Part shown: piece by piece, positions 35,601 through 45,600 of the stretch
Layout: every line of letters begins with the position of its first letter
Position numbering within the stretch: the first letter of the stretch is position 1
Assembly (NCBI RefSeq): GCF_002243515.1
Contig: NZ_CP022657.1
Location: 588,001 to 652,000, forward strand
DNA from: Tumebacillus algifaecis
GTDB lineage: Bacteria > Bacillota > Bacilli > Tumebacillales > Tumebacillaceae
Direction: 5' to 3'
Length of the DNA: 64,000 nucleotides
Program-made: the position numbers and the translations under genes
Notes under the pieces: generated by a model
Databases searched by the model: none
The model's input: the letters and a program-made list of their open reading frames with translations, nothing else
What the model was told of the DNA's origin: nothing

Positions 35601-36448
35601 GCGCAACAGATGAATTGCTCTATTGGCGTGAAGTGGCGGCTGCGGCAGAAGCTGAGACTTTGCAAGACCGCGTAGAGACTTTCCGCCACGCTGAGACGGC
35701 AAGTGTCACTTGCACGATCGACGGCGAAACGGGTGGCGCTCTCTGTGGCGATGCGAACCGCGCTTATCATACAGAAACGGTGCACCTTGTGCTCTCCGTC
35801 TTAACGCAAGGTCTGTGCACATGGTTCGACTCTTCTGCACTGCTGCTCAACCTCGAAGGTCACGGGCGTGAAGAGTTTGCGACCGGACTCGATGTGAGTC
35901 GGACGGTCGGCTGGTTCACGAGCAACTATCCGGTCTTGTTCCGCACCGATGCGGAAGTGGGCGAGATGGTAAAAGCGGTGAAAGAGTCGATGCGCAGCGT
36001 CCCGCGCCGCGGATTTGGCTTTGGCGTTCTAAAAGCGCTGACTCCCGATTTGGCACCAGAAGATCGAGCCCTTTTTGATCAATTGCGTCCGATCGTCAAC
36101 TTTAACTACCTGGGTGTCCAAGGCGGCCGCAATGAAGCGGGCATCACCGTTGAGACACTGCCGGGCGAGCTGACCGTCGATCCAAATGTGGAGAGCGCTT
36201 GGGCGCTAGATATTGTGGGAAGTCAGATCGGTTCGGCCGTCTCCTTGGAGATCAGATATCCCAAGCCGCTGTATCGTGCAGAGCAGATCGACGACTTGGT
36301 GGGGATCTTAACGAAAACGGCGAACGAAGTCGTTCAATTCCTGAGCGCACGTCAGGACGGAGAAAAGACAGCTTCCGATTTCTCGGTGACTCCGCTGCGG
36401 CAAGATGAGCTGGAGAGCATCTTGGACGATTTGGATCTGGATTTCTAG
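29609..36448 (+). CDS. Hybrid PKS/NRPS KS-ACP-C-A-PCP-E
   Basis: 2279 residues. A helical N-terminal docking-like segment (1-40) is followed by an AT-less KS (Cys212; THGTGT; KTNIGH), a linker ending LPPRVFKNQRYW, and ACP (Ser723). C follows (~795-1225, HHIVTDG at 922), then A (~1250-1735), PCP (Ser1777) and an epimerisation domain (~1815-2255). The E domain shows HHIAVDVVSW at 1949, EGHGRE, VGWFTSNYP and FNYLG. The A-domain pocket reads D-G-F-F-L-G-V-V-F, nearly the isoleucine code. So the chain is extended by one unreduced malonate unit, then isoleucine is added and its alpha carbon inverted. The gene overlaps the preceding one by 11 bases. Confidence 0.92.
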   Translation: MANEKVDLKKELTRYLLAKVKQKDLALDVAVEYIKELQSMSGRESEYMAVVGLSCRFPDADNPDQFWENLAAGRNSIGKFPASRSEDCRRIGEDPSQFMRAGFLESVDQFDPEYFNIPPRVAVKMDPYHRLLLQVLIETIEDAGYHRGQLKGRDIGVFIGNDHTHRLVNSYLSFLSEADFTVLTGSWTGVLASRLSYLLNLRGPALVVDTACSSSLVALDSAIKAIQQGDCESALVGGANLLLTPGNFGVDDIQSDQFIVRAFDYRAEGTTWGEGVAAVYIKPLSKALADRDHIYGVIRGVALNNDGASNGMTAPNARAQQDVLSKAWERAAIPPETISYIETHGTGTKLGDPIEIKGLAGAFSKHTKKRQFCAIGSIKTNIGHTVGAAGMASLIKVLLSLREQALPPSLNFSQPNPLIDFCNSPVYIQDALSDWKAGETPRRAGISSFSLSGTNAHVVVEEAPADTRSAGSAGWQLLPLSARSEELLRETVLRYLQHVRKHAGLRLEDICFTASTGREHEPVRAALLCQDAEGLRAGLESLFETLACRGQDASNESGIVKQGDKFSLFLSPDGAVAHQEADAEANRLLTILSAPEASNERNTWEALSTSYVKGAYVHFDALYEGQAVKRCSLPPRVFKNQRYWDETPKEKVATRSRDAESEQEQVLDPAQLWAEAQTAASRLAEGEASTGQVEQFVAWVWSEVLGYPKIQPGDDYYALGGDSVTGLRIIQGINVTFGVELPISVLMGTPVFSGFVQRLKDEFGVDEKNLSAIQQVRDQTASPAVNRAEPFPLSPAQSNIFLTASLQPSSLSYNVTGTKRMSGGAELATVEAILHQLIERHDSLRTSFYLDGETPVQRVHDRVDFAVERRVIQADDQKARTEQVQDELKEFVRPFDLSKAPLIRARFIEFDDGESYLAIDMHHIVTDGTSMGVLFHDYMTIEAGRKLLPLTMSYQDAVEWLIGRQAEPRFMKQRQWWIDQFAEGVPTLNLPTDQHRPTVRDYRGDRVFHTIPSELTLQLKSLAKTSGATLFMVLLGAFHHLLARLGNERDVVIGTPVSGRTRMEFQSLVGMFVNTLPIRTTSQEADTFLEFLGQLKTTVLGAYEHQDYPYESLLEDIKPERIPGRNPLFDVYFALQNIDMGLTGNDEQFISFESGSSKFDMTVSARETADGLLIEWEYAESLFNRQRIERMVHQFQTLLEAIVASPKHTLGELEFIADSERNLLLQEWNETATAYPGARGIVPLFEEIVERQGQAVALLMDEQKMSYAELNALSNRIARAIVAQGAQPGMAVALLFERSFDMIAAILGVLKAGCHYVPLDTGYPAVRLQDMMKDSKAALLVTHRALEATVLEGQVGELAVLSLDQLPATLSDHNLGIESDGADLAYIVYTSGSTGVPKGTLIRQDGVVRVVRDAGYLTIAPEDVLLQLSNYSFDGATFDLFGALLNGASLVLLNKQEVVDPKRLGQVISRHGVSVFFITTALFNALVDASPASLDGVRVILFGGEAASLHHVQKAFERLGPNRLFNVYGPTETTVFATYYPIQELRDDEALPIGKAIGNTTLYVLDDQMRLQPIGVPGELYIGGAGLAVGYLNQQQLTAERFVENPFRAGDRLYRTGDLVAWGEDGYLRYHGRRDQQVKLRGFRIELPEIEAAARKHQSVREVCAGVYESATGARTLTLWVVPEQEQSFDGDALRQALSLLLPEYMVPTFVVTLDVLPINKNGKIDKAALPAPELRPDAERREPRNEQEALLVEIWTGVLGVTPGIDDNFFALGGDSIKAIQVVAKVQAAGLGLEMGELFQYPTVESLAPHLQAQRQTEAEQGAVTGPCAPTVIQSAFLEQETRADHFTQAMLIQGVPSLDRAKLQTALTKLCQHHDALRIAVATDGSMRLREPEEGTLFHLADLPSGLAENELRDVLVEVQRQIGLADGPLVVAAMNAEEGKLLLAIHHIAVDVVSWNSLLEDLVSLLATPDQPLPLKTTPLPVWTQSLHEWAQNGGATDELLYWREVAAAAEAETLQDRVETFRHAETASVTCTIDGETGGALCGDANRAYHTETVHLVLSVLTQGLCTWFDSSALLLNLEGHGREEFATGLDVSRTVGWFTSNYPVLFRTDAEVGEMVKAVKESMRSVPRRGFGFGVLKALTPDLAPEDRALFDQLRPIVNFNYLGVQGGRNEAGITVETLPGELTVDPNVESAWALDIVGSQIGSAVSLEIRYPKPLYRAEQIDDLVGILTKTANEVVQFLSARQDGEKTASDFSVTPLRQDELESILDDLDLDF

Positions 36449-36467
36449 GAAGGAAAGGAGCAGGAAC

Positions 36468-39400
36468 ATGACTCGCAAAGAGAATATCCAAGATATTTAC
36501 GGCCTGTCCCCGATGCAAAAGGGGATGTTGCTCAACCATGCGGTAGATCCGACATCTTCCGCCTATACTGAACAATTTGATTTCCGGATCGGCGGCGATG
36601 TCGATCCGGAGCGCATGGAGTGGGCGTTGAACCGGCTTTCCGAACGCCATGAAATCCTGCGCACCGTGTTTTCCTATCGCAAAACGGACGAGCCGCGCCA
36701 AGTGGTGCTGAAGTCGCGGCCGCCCGAATTTACCGTCATCGATCTGCGGGAGGAGCAAGCTCCGGAAGCGCTCGTCGAGCAATTTAAAACAGAGCAGCGG
36801 GAGAGAGGCTTTGATCTGAGCGCCGAAGTTTTGGTGCGCGGCGCCTTGTTGCGACTGGCCGACCAGAAATGGAGCTTCGTCTTCACCTTCCATCATATTC
36901 TGTTGGACGGCTGGTCGCTGGCTCCGCTCTTTCAGGAACTGTTTGGCTTCTATGCCAGCGCGACAGACGTTGAACAGCGTGCTGTACCGCCGTACGCCGA
37001 TTACATTCGCTGGCTGCAAAAGCAGGACGAGACGCTTGCGGTCAACTATTGGCAGCAATATCTGGACGGCTATGAAAAAGCGGTCACGCTGCCCGCTTCC
37101 GCTGCGACCGATTCGTATGCGCACGCGACCCATCGCTTTCAGTTGCCAAACGAGCTGTCTGCCGAGCTGAGTGCGTTTGCACAAGCGCGCAACATCACGG
37201 TCAATACGATTTTTCAAACGGCGTGGGGCGTTGTGTTGCAAAAATACAACCACACGCGAGATGTCGTGTTTGGCAACGTCGTGTCGGGCCGTCCGACTGG
37301 GTTGCCCGGAATCGAAGCGATGATCGGTCTGTTCATCAACACCCTGCCGCTGCGCATCCGCACGGAAGCAGGGGACAGCTTTGCCACATTGTGCGCGAAG
37401 GTGCATAAGGCAAACTTTGACTCGTTCCCTTACGAATATTTCCCGCTGTACGAAATTCAAAGCCATTCCCAACTGAAAAATAACCTTTTGAATCATGTGG
37501 TGGCTTTTGAAAACTATCCGTTGGCCGACCAGCTTCGCGAACTGGGCTCCGATCAGGAAGGCGGTCTGCTGATCGAGCAGGTCAACGTGTTCGAACAGAC
37601 CAACTACGACTTCCACATCGTGGTCAATCCGGGAACCGATTTTGTTGTGAACTTTACGTACAACGAACATCGCTATTCCAAGGAGACGATGGAGGCGTTG
37701 CAGCGCAGTCTGATCACGTTGCTAACAGCTGCCTCCGCCAACCCGGACCAATTGGTCGATCAGTTGGCGCTCTGCTCTGCAGAGGATCGCTCCCTCGTTC
37801 TCGAGCGCTTTAATGATCGTCGTCAGGACTATCCGGCCGAGCAGACGGTGGATCGTGTATTCCGCCAAGTAGCGGCTGCGAATCCGCAAAAGACAGCATT
37901 GGAGTGGAACGATCAATCGTTTACCTATGCAGAACTGGATGCATGGTCCGATCGGATCGCGCAACAATTGCGGGCAAAAGGTCTGGGGCCGAACAACACG
38001 GTCGGGCTCTTTGTACCGCGCTGCCCGGAGATGGTGGTCGGGATGCTCGGGATTTTGAAAACGGGTGCTTCGTTTGTTCCTTTGGACATGGCCAACACGG
38101 CAGAGCGGTTGCAGTACATGATCGGGGATGCTGGGGTGCAGGTGATCTGCACGCGCTCCGATTTGCGCGTACAGCTTCCACAAACTCTCGACTGCCTCCA
38201 TGTCGATGAATTGAAGCAATCTTCTTCAGCGGAAGTGACCGAGGCCGCGCATCAGGCGGAGAGTCAGGCCTACCTGATGTATACGTCCGGCTCGTCCGGT
38301 CAGCCGAAAGGATGCAAAATTACGCACCGCAACATTTTGCGACTGGTGTTTGGCCCTGATTTTATCGACTTCGGGCCGCATCAGGTCATTCTGCAAACAG
38401 GCTCCCCCGCTTTTGATGCATCGACGTTCGAAGTTTGGGGCGCATTGCTGCACGGCGGCAAGCTGGTGCTGGTCGGTGAAGAGGATCTGCTCGATGCGGA
38501 GCGCCTCAAAGCAGCATTGGTGCGTCACGGGGTGCGCAGCATGTGGTTGACGTCGCCGCTGTTCAACCGCCTCTGTGAGGAAGATCCTGCGATGTTCGCT
38601 TCTTTGGAAAGTTTGATTGTCGGCGGGGACGCACTATCGGTCCGCCACATTCGCAAAGCGCAGGAACAGGCGCCAGGTCTGCGGGTGGTCAACGGATACG
38701 GACCGACCGAAAACACCACGTTTTCAACGACGCATCTGGTCACAGAAGCTGACCTTTCTGCCGAACGCATTCCGATCGGACGACCGCTGGCCAATTCTTC
38801 TGTCTACATTTTGGATCAAGGCTTGCAGCCGCTCCCGGTTGGCGCGATCGGTGAAATTTGCGTCGGCGGTGACGGTGTCGGCTTGGGCTATCAAAACAAA
38901 CCGGAGCAGACAGCCCGCCATTTTGTGGCCGATCCGTTCGTTCCGGGCGGTCGGCTCTATCGCACCGGCGACCTTGGCCGCTGGCTGCCAGACGGGACGG
39001 TCGATTATATCGGGCGCACCGATTTCCAAGTGAAAATCCGCGGCTATCGGGTGGAGCTGGGCGAGATCGAACGCGCGTTGGAGAAACTGCCGAACATCAA
39101 AGAAGTGACGGTACAGGTCAAAGAGCTCGGACAGGATAAGCAACTCTGCGCGTACTACACGGCCGAAACGACCGTTGAAGTCAGCGAGTGGAGAAAAATC
39201 CTCTCCGCCAAACTGCCGCAGTATATGATTCCGTCGTTCTTCATCTTACTGGATACGATGCCGCTGACCTTGAACGGAAAGATCGATCAGCACGCGCTCC
39301 CCGACCCGGCATCAGCCCGTCAGGAAGCGCGCACACCGTCTCGCGCTCTCAATGCGGTGGAACGCTCGATCACCGACATCTGCGCGTCCGTCTTGGGCGT

Positions 39401-39683
39401 TCAAAGCGACGACATCGCACTCGATGACAATTTCTTTGAGATCGGGATCAACTCGTTGAACATGATCACGATCAACAATCGCCTCAAGGCGAAGTTCGAG
39501 AAGAACATTCCGCTGACGGCGATGTTCGAACATACCAGTGTGGCGCGGTTGGCCGAATATCTGGAGTCCGATGCAGGAGACAATTCGCAAGCGGAAGCAG
39601 CTCAAGCTGAAGAAGTCTCCAAATCGAGAGGCGTGTTAGTCAAAACGAGTGCATTGCTGCGCAGAAGGGAGGACAATTCGTGA
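36468..39683 (+). CDS. NRPS module C-A-PCP (predicted valine)
   Basis: 1071 residues. C domain (~10-450, HHILLDG at 142; expected D-L type because it follows an epimerisation domain), A domain (~470-950, YTSGSSGQPKG, D650 in FDASTF) and PCP (Ser996 in GINSLNM). The A-domain pocket reads D-A-F-W-I-G-G-T-F, the canonical valine code. The start is ATG 36468 behind GGAAAGGAG, 19 bases after the previous stop. The protein ends with a short acidic/basic tail, and its stop overlaps the GTG start of the final PKS. Confidence 0.93.
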   Translation: MTRKENIQDIYGLSPMQKGMLLNHAVDPTSSAYTEQFDFRIGGDVDPERMEWALNRLSERHEILRTVFSYRKTDEPRQVVLKSRPPEFTVIDLREEQAPEALVEQFKTEQRERGFDLSAEVLVRGALLRLADQKWSFVFTFHHILLDGWSLAPLFQELFGFYASATDVEQRAVPPYADYIRWLQKQDETLAVNYWQQYLDGYEKAVTLPASAATDSYAHATHRFQLPNELSAELSAFAQARNITVNTIFQTAWGVVLQKYNHTRDVVFGNVVSGRPTGLPGIEAMIGLFINTLPLRIRTEAGDSFATLCAKVHKANFDSFPYEYFPLYEIQSHSQLKNNLLNHVVAFENYPLADQLRELGSDQEGGLLIEQVNVFEQTNYDFHIVVNPGTDFVVNFTYNEHRYSKETMEALQRSLITLLTAASANPDQLVDQLALCSAEDRSLVLERFNDRRQDYPAEQTVDRVFRQVAAANPQKTALEWNDQSFTYAELDAWSDRIAQQLRAKGLGPNNTVGLFVPRCPEMVVGMLGILKTGASFVPLDMANTAERLQYMIGDAGVQVICTRSDLRVQLPQTLDCLHVDELKQSSSAEVTEAAHQAESQAYLMYTSGSSGQPKGCKITHRNILRLVFGPDFIDFGPHQVILQTGSPAFDASTFEVWGALLHGGKLVLVGEEDLLDAERLKAALVRHGVRSMWLTSPLFNRLCEEDPAMFASLESLIVGGDALSVRHIRKAQEQAPGLRVVNGYGPTENTTFSTTHLVTEADLSAERIPIGRPLANSSVYILDQGLQPLPVGAIGEICVGGDGVGLGYQNKPEQTARHFVADPFVPGGRLYRTGDLGRWLPDGTVDYIGRTDFQVKIRGYRVELGEIERALEKLPNIKEVTVQVKELGQDKQLCAYYTAETTVEVSEWRKILSAKLPQYMIPSFFILLDTMPLTLNGKIDQHALPDPASARQEARTPSRALNAVERSITDICASVLGVQSDDIALDDNFFEIGINSLNMITINNRLKAKFEKNIPLTAMFEHTSVARLAEYLESDAGDNSQAEAAQAEEVSKSRGVLVKTSALLRRREDNS

Positions 39684-42600
39684 AAATCAAAACGAGCTAT
39701 TCCGGACTGGAGATCGCCGTCATCGGCATGGCAGGTCGCTTTCCCGGTGCGGAGAACGTGGCGAAATTTTGGGAGAATCTAGTCGGCGAGAACGAGTCGA
39801 TCACGTTTTTTGAAGATGAGGAACTGATCGCGGCCGGTCTCGACCCGGAGTTGCTCGCCAAACCCAATTTTGTGAAAGCGAAAGGTGTTTTTCCTGATCT
39901 GGAGCGCTTTGACGCAGAGTTCTTCAACTACACGCCGCGCGATGCTGCGATCTTAGACCCGCAGGTTCGCGCCTTGCACGAAGAGGTGTACCATGCGTTG
40001 GAAGATGCAGGATACACGGCAGAGAACCAGCAGAACAGCATCGGTCTGTTTCTGGGGGCGACAGGCAACCTGACCTGGGAGTTGGAAACGTTACAAGCGG
40101 AGATGGAAAAAGGCGGGCACCGCTTTTCGACGACGCAGTTGAACGATAAAGACTTTGCCGCGACGCGCATCGCCTACAGTCTCAACCTGCACGGGCCGAG
40201 CATCACGATGCACAGCGCTTGTTCAACATCGCTGTACGCCATCGATTTCGCGTGTCGGCAACTTTTGACCGGGGCCTGCTCGATTGCGGTGGCTGGGGGT
40301 AGCGGATTTACCATCCCCAGTCACAACGGATACCTGTTCGAAGAGGGGATGATCAATTCCCCGGACGGTCACTGCCGCCCGTTCGATCAGGATGCGAAAG
40401 GCACCGTCGAAGGAAATGGCGTCGGCGCTGTCGTGCTCAAACTGCTCGACGATGCGATTCAGGATCGCGATCACATCTATGCGGTGATTCGCGGCACAGC
40501 TGCCAACAACGACGGCAACCGCAAAGTTGGCTACACGGCGCCGAGCGTCGAAGGCCAAGCGGAAGTGATCAAGCGGGCGCTGTTCATGGCCGACGTGCCT
40601 GCTGAAACGATCTCCTATGTGGAAACGCATGGCACAGGCACCAATCTTGGCGATCCGATCGAAGTGGCCGGTCTGAAAAAGGCGTTTCAAGGGGTCGAGA
40701 CTGGTGCTTGCGGCATCGGTTCCTTAAAAGCGAGCATCGGGCATCTCGATGTGGCGGCGGGCGTTTCCTCGTTCATCAAAACCGCTTTGGCGTTGGAAAA
40801 TCGGGTACTGCCCGCGAGCATCAATTTTTCCAAGCCGAATCCGGAGCTCGATCTGGAGAACAGCCCGTTTTATGTGGTGGACGCAACGAAGCAGTGGGAA
40901 CGCAAAGCGGCCGATCCTGCCAATGACACGTACCATCCGCTCCGAGCAGGGGTCAGTGCATTTGGCATCGGCGGCACGAACATTCATGTGATTCTGGAAG
41001 AAGCGCCGGAGCGAGCCGCCTCGGACGCGGGGAGAGACTGGAACTTGTTCAGTCTCTCCGCGCATACCGATACGGCCCTGCAGAAGATGAAAGAGGAGTA
41101 TCTCAGCTTTCTGCAGCGCGGAGGCGGAGCGGTGCATCCTGCCGACTTAGCTTGGAGCCAGAAGACTAGACAGCGTAATTTAGCGAAGCGCTTTACCTTG
41201 GCCTATCAGGGCATCGAGGATTTGGTGCGAGCTCTGGAGATGGACGCTGCAGAGGGCGACCAGTCCAAAGGGCAGTACACCACCGCTACTACAGCAAAAC
41301 CGAACGTGTACTTCCTCTTCCCCGGACTGGGTTCGCAATATCCGGCGATGGCAAAAGACCTGTACGAAGCAGAGCCTGTGTTTCGGGAGGAGTTGGAAGC
41401 CTGCCTGAAAGTGGTCGAAGCGGCGGGCAACCATGACCTGCGACGGGTGCTGTTGAACCCGGTGGCGGGCGATGAAGAACTGCTGCGCGAAGTCGATTTG
41501 GCGCAACTCTCGCTCTTTGTGATCGAGTATTGCATGGCCAAGTTGCTGATCTCCTGGGGCGTTCAACCGTCCGGTCTGATCGGACACAGTCTGGGTGAAT
41601 ATGCGGCCGCATGTGTGGCTGGCGTGTTCACGCTGCCTGAAGCGATCAGCGTCGTGACGGCGCGTGGAAGCCTGATGAAATCGATGCCGCGCGGCGGAAC
41701 GATGCTCAGTGTGAATGCGTCCGCCGAAGCGGTCGAGCCGTTGCTCAGTGCCGACCTGTCGATGGCAGCTGTGAACAGCAGCAGTCATTGCACCGTCTCT
41801 GGCCCCGTCGAATCGATCCTTGCGCTGGAATCGAAGCTGGCGGCGAACATGTTGAGCTTCCGCAAGATCCATGCGACTCATGCGTTCCACTCTCCGGTGA
41901 TGGAAGGGGCGCGGGAGGCGTTTACCAAAGCGGTTGCTGACGTTGCGCTGAAGGAGCCGCAGATTCGCTATCTCTCGAATGTGACCGGAACCTGGATCAC
42001 CAGTCAGGAAGCGCTGAATCCGTCTTACTATGCGGATCATATGAGCGGTTGCGTCAAATTCAGACAAGGCATGGAAGCGATCTTGAGCGATGAACGGGCG
42101 GTGCTCGTCGAAGTCGGGCCAGGGCGGGCATTATCGACCTTTGCGCGCCAGACGGAGGGACATCAGCCCCTGGGCATCGTCAACATGATCCGCCATCCAC
42201 AGCAAGACGGGCCGGATGATATGGTGTTGGCCGAAAGCGTCGGGAAATTGTGGGGCCTCGGCGTGAAAATCGACTGGAAGGCCTACTATCAGGGACAAGA
42301 GCGCAATCGCATTCCGCTCCCGCTCTATCCCTTTGAGGGCCGGAAGTTCCCGATCGGTGGGGGCGTACAATTTGCGGACCTTCGTCAGGAGACGACGCAA
42401 CAGATAGCTGCTGGGCAAGAGGCTTTCGATTCGTACAAGGGGTACGAGGAACAGGCAGGACAGACGGGTGGTGGGATCACAGCCGGACAAGTCCTGTGGG
42501 AATCGACGCTGTTGCCCGCATTGCACAATGTGGAGCAGAGCCGAACCTGTCTGGTGCTGACCGACACAATGTCGGAGGCAGAGCAGTTGATGAAAGAACT

Positions 42601-45600
42601 GCCGAAGTGGAGAAGCCTGATCTCGCGTCACGGCAGCCAGTATCGGTACGACGGAACGCTCGGCTCGGTCACCAGAAACACGAATGCGATCGATCTGCGT
42701 CTGTTGATTCAAGACCTGCGCAATCAGGCGTTGCTCCCGAACACCATTTTGCTGGTGCAGTCTACGGTTGAACAGACAGCAACCGCACTGCGGGCGCTCG
42801 TCCATGCGCTAGCCACGGAGTGGAAGGACAATCAGCCTGAAGTGGTCGTGCTGAGCCCGGTGACTCCACTTTCGAGCCATTCGGGTCTGGTCACGCTGGT
42901 GCGCGGTCTGTCGTCGGCTCATCCCAAATTGAGTCTGCGTTTGCTAGATGCGGGGTTGCCGTTGCAAGTCGAAGGGGCTGCGAAAAGCTATGCCACGCAC
43001 TTGAAACGCGAACTGGCGTCAGACATCCGCCGACCGATCGTCTCCTATGTAAACGGATTGCGTCTCGTTCCGAAATATCGACCGATCGAGGTGGAGACGG
43101 AAAAAGCTGGGCAAGATCAAAACAGACATCTGGTGGTCGTAAGCCAACAGGAGAAGCTTCCGCAGGCGCTTGCACTGACCGAAAGTCTGAGCAAGCAGTT
43201 GGGCGCGCAAGTCCGTGTGTTGCCGTATCAACTAGCTCAAGCTTCGTTCGATGCGAGAACGGTCGCTCGTTTCGTCGAGGAACTGCGCGTCGCACAAGAA
43301 GAATATTTGACGCGACACAGCATCGCGGACCATGCGGATGCACACCGTCTCGTCGATGAGTATTCGGCACGCCTGACCTATGATTTTCTGAACACGGTGC
43401 TGCCGTTCGCGCCTGAGGCGACATTTACCAGACAGGAACTGGCGACAGGGCTCGGCGTGATCAACTCATTGGAGCGCTATGTCGATTACTTCCTGCACAT
43501 CCTGCTGGAAGACGAACTTGTGCTGTCCAGTGCAGAGGGCAGCTACACCGTGACCGACCGCGTGCTGTCCCTGCGCGCGCCGCAAGCGATCCGCTCTGAC
43601 ATCGAGCGTTTGACGCCGCTGTTCACAGGTCAGCTCGACTTGCTGGAGCACTGCTTTGCCCATATGGGGCCAGCGTTGCGCGGCGATCTTCCGGCGCTCG
43701 GCGTGTTGTACCCAACAGAAGCCGGACAAGAAGATCTGCTCATCCGTTCCTACAAAGATTCGGTGCAGGAACAAGAGGACGAATTCATCAAAGAAATCTA
43801 CGCAATGTTGCTGACGAAAATCGTCGGGCAGAAGAAAAAAATCCGCATCCTGGAAGCGGGCGGCGGTTATGGCGCGATCTTGCGCAAAGTTGCGCCGCTC
43901 TTGAAAGGGATCGAGGTCGAGTATTATTTTACCGACATCGGAAACACCTACATCCAGTCCTTCCAACAGTTTGCCTTGCAGGAACAGCTCGATTTCTTGC
44001 ACTTCGGCCTGTTCGATGTGACCAAGCGGCCGGAAGAGCAGGGGCTTGATCCCGCTTCCTTCGATTTCGTTTTCGCGTACAATGCGGTGCACGCGACCGA
44101 ATCGATTGCGGGCAGTTTGCGCAACCTGCAACGTCTGTTAAAACCGGGCGCGATCCTCTGCATGCTGGAGCGCACCCGCGTCCGCCGCTATGTCGATTTA
44201 ATCTGGGGCTTGGCCGACGGTTGGTGGCATTTTGACCGGACGGAACGGGAATTGTCGCCGCTGATTGCAGTTGATGCTTGGGAGCGTCAGTTCGCAGCGC
44301 TCGGATTGAAACAGGTCACCGCGTATCCAGCCCAAGCCGATCTGCGTGAGCGTTTGGACGTCGGGATCATCTTCGGTCAAATGCCTGCCGATGTACAGAT
44401 TGCACCGTATAGCGCGGGACAACAGGTCTTACCGCTTGTCTCCACAGCCGATGGTGCATCAATCGAAGCGAAACTGGGGAACGCGTTGCGCAATGTCCCT
44501 GCGCTCGATGGCATTATCGTCTGGGATCAAATCGGCGCTGGCGAGCGTGGGTTCGACTCGATCGTGCCTCGCGTTCCGCAGGAGGTGCAAGTGGCCGCTC
44601 GTGTGAATCGCGTTGCGGTGCAGTTCGGCTCCGAAGCCAACATCCCGGTCATCTCCGTCTCAGCTTTCCCGCGCGCGAGCCAATTCAATGCGATGCTGAC
44701 CGAGTGGGCGGTCGCCCATGCGAAACTGGACGCCGCTACTAGCTCCTATCGCCTGTATCTGCCTGTGGACGGAGTGGTCAAGACAGAAGGCGTTCCACAG
44801 GTGATCAAAGCGATGATGGAATCGGGCATCAAACAGCTGGCGATCAACCCGGGGAACCATCCGTTCCTTTCCTTGAAGCAACTCAAGTCGAACAATGCGG
44901 ATGAGCAACAAACGTCAGAGTTCCAGAACATGGAGCTTGTCGTTCGGAAAATTTGGAGCGATCTGTTCGGACGCGATGAGATCGACCTCGATGCGGATTT
45001 CTTCGAAATTGGCGGCGACTCATTCAAAATGATCCAAATGACTTCCCACTTAGAGCGTGAAGGCTACAAAGTGTTGATGAATGAAGTCTACAACTATCCG
45101 ACGATCCGCTCGCTCGCCCGTTATCTGCACGATGACAGCCAGCTGAACAATCGACTGGAAACGGCAGCCGATGTGGAAGCGCGCCTGCATGAACTGACCG
45201 GCTTGCGTTGCCGTCTGGTGACAGACGCCGGAGCGGAAGCGCAGAATCTGCTGTTCGTGGAGCAAGGGACAGGCAATGTCGAGTTGGACACCGTGCGCAA
45301 ACATCTGCGCAGTCTCGGCCTGCCGAGCGAACTGCTCCCGCATCATCTGTTTGTGCGGGATCTGGAGCAGCCGCTGCCAGAGCTTGCCGACCTGTTATCC
45401 ACCTCGGAAAAAACCGTACTGGAGCAGCTACAAGGTCGCTTGAGCGCAGAACGAAACGCATTTGAGCAGGAGATCATCGGTCAGCCGATCACCAAACGCT
45501 ACGGTCTGAGCAACACGCAGCGCATGCACTTCCGGGGCGAGACGCGTCTGCAACTGTACTTGATCGAGTTCTATGAGATGGTTGACATCGACATGCTCGA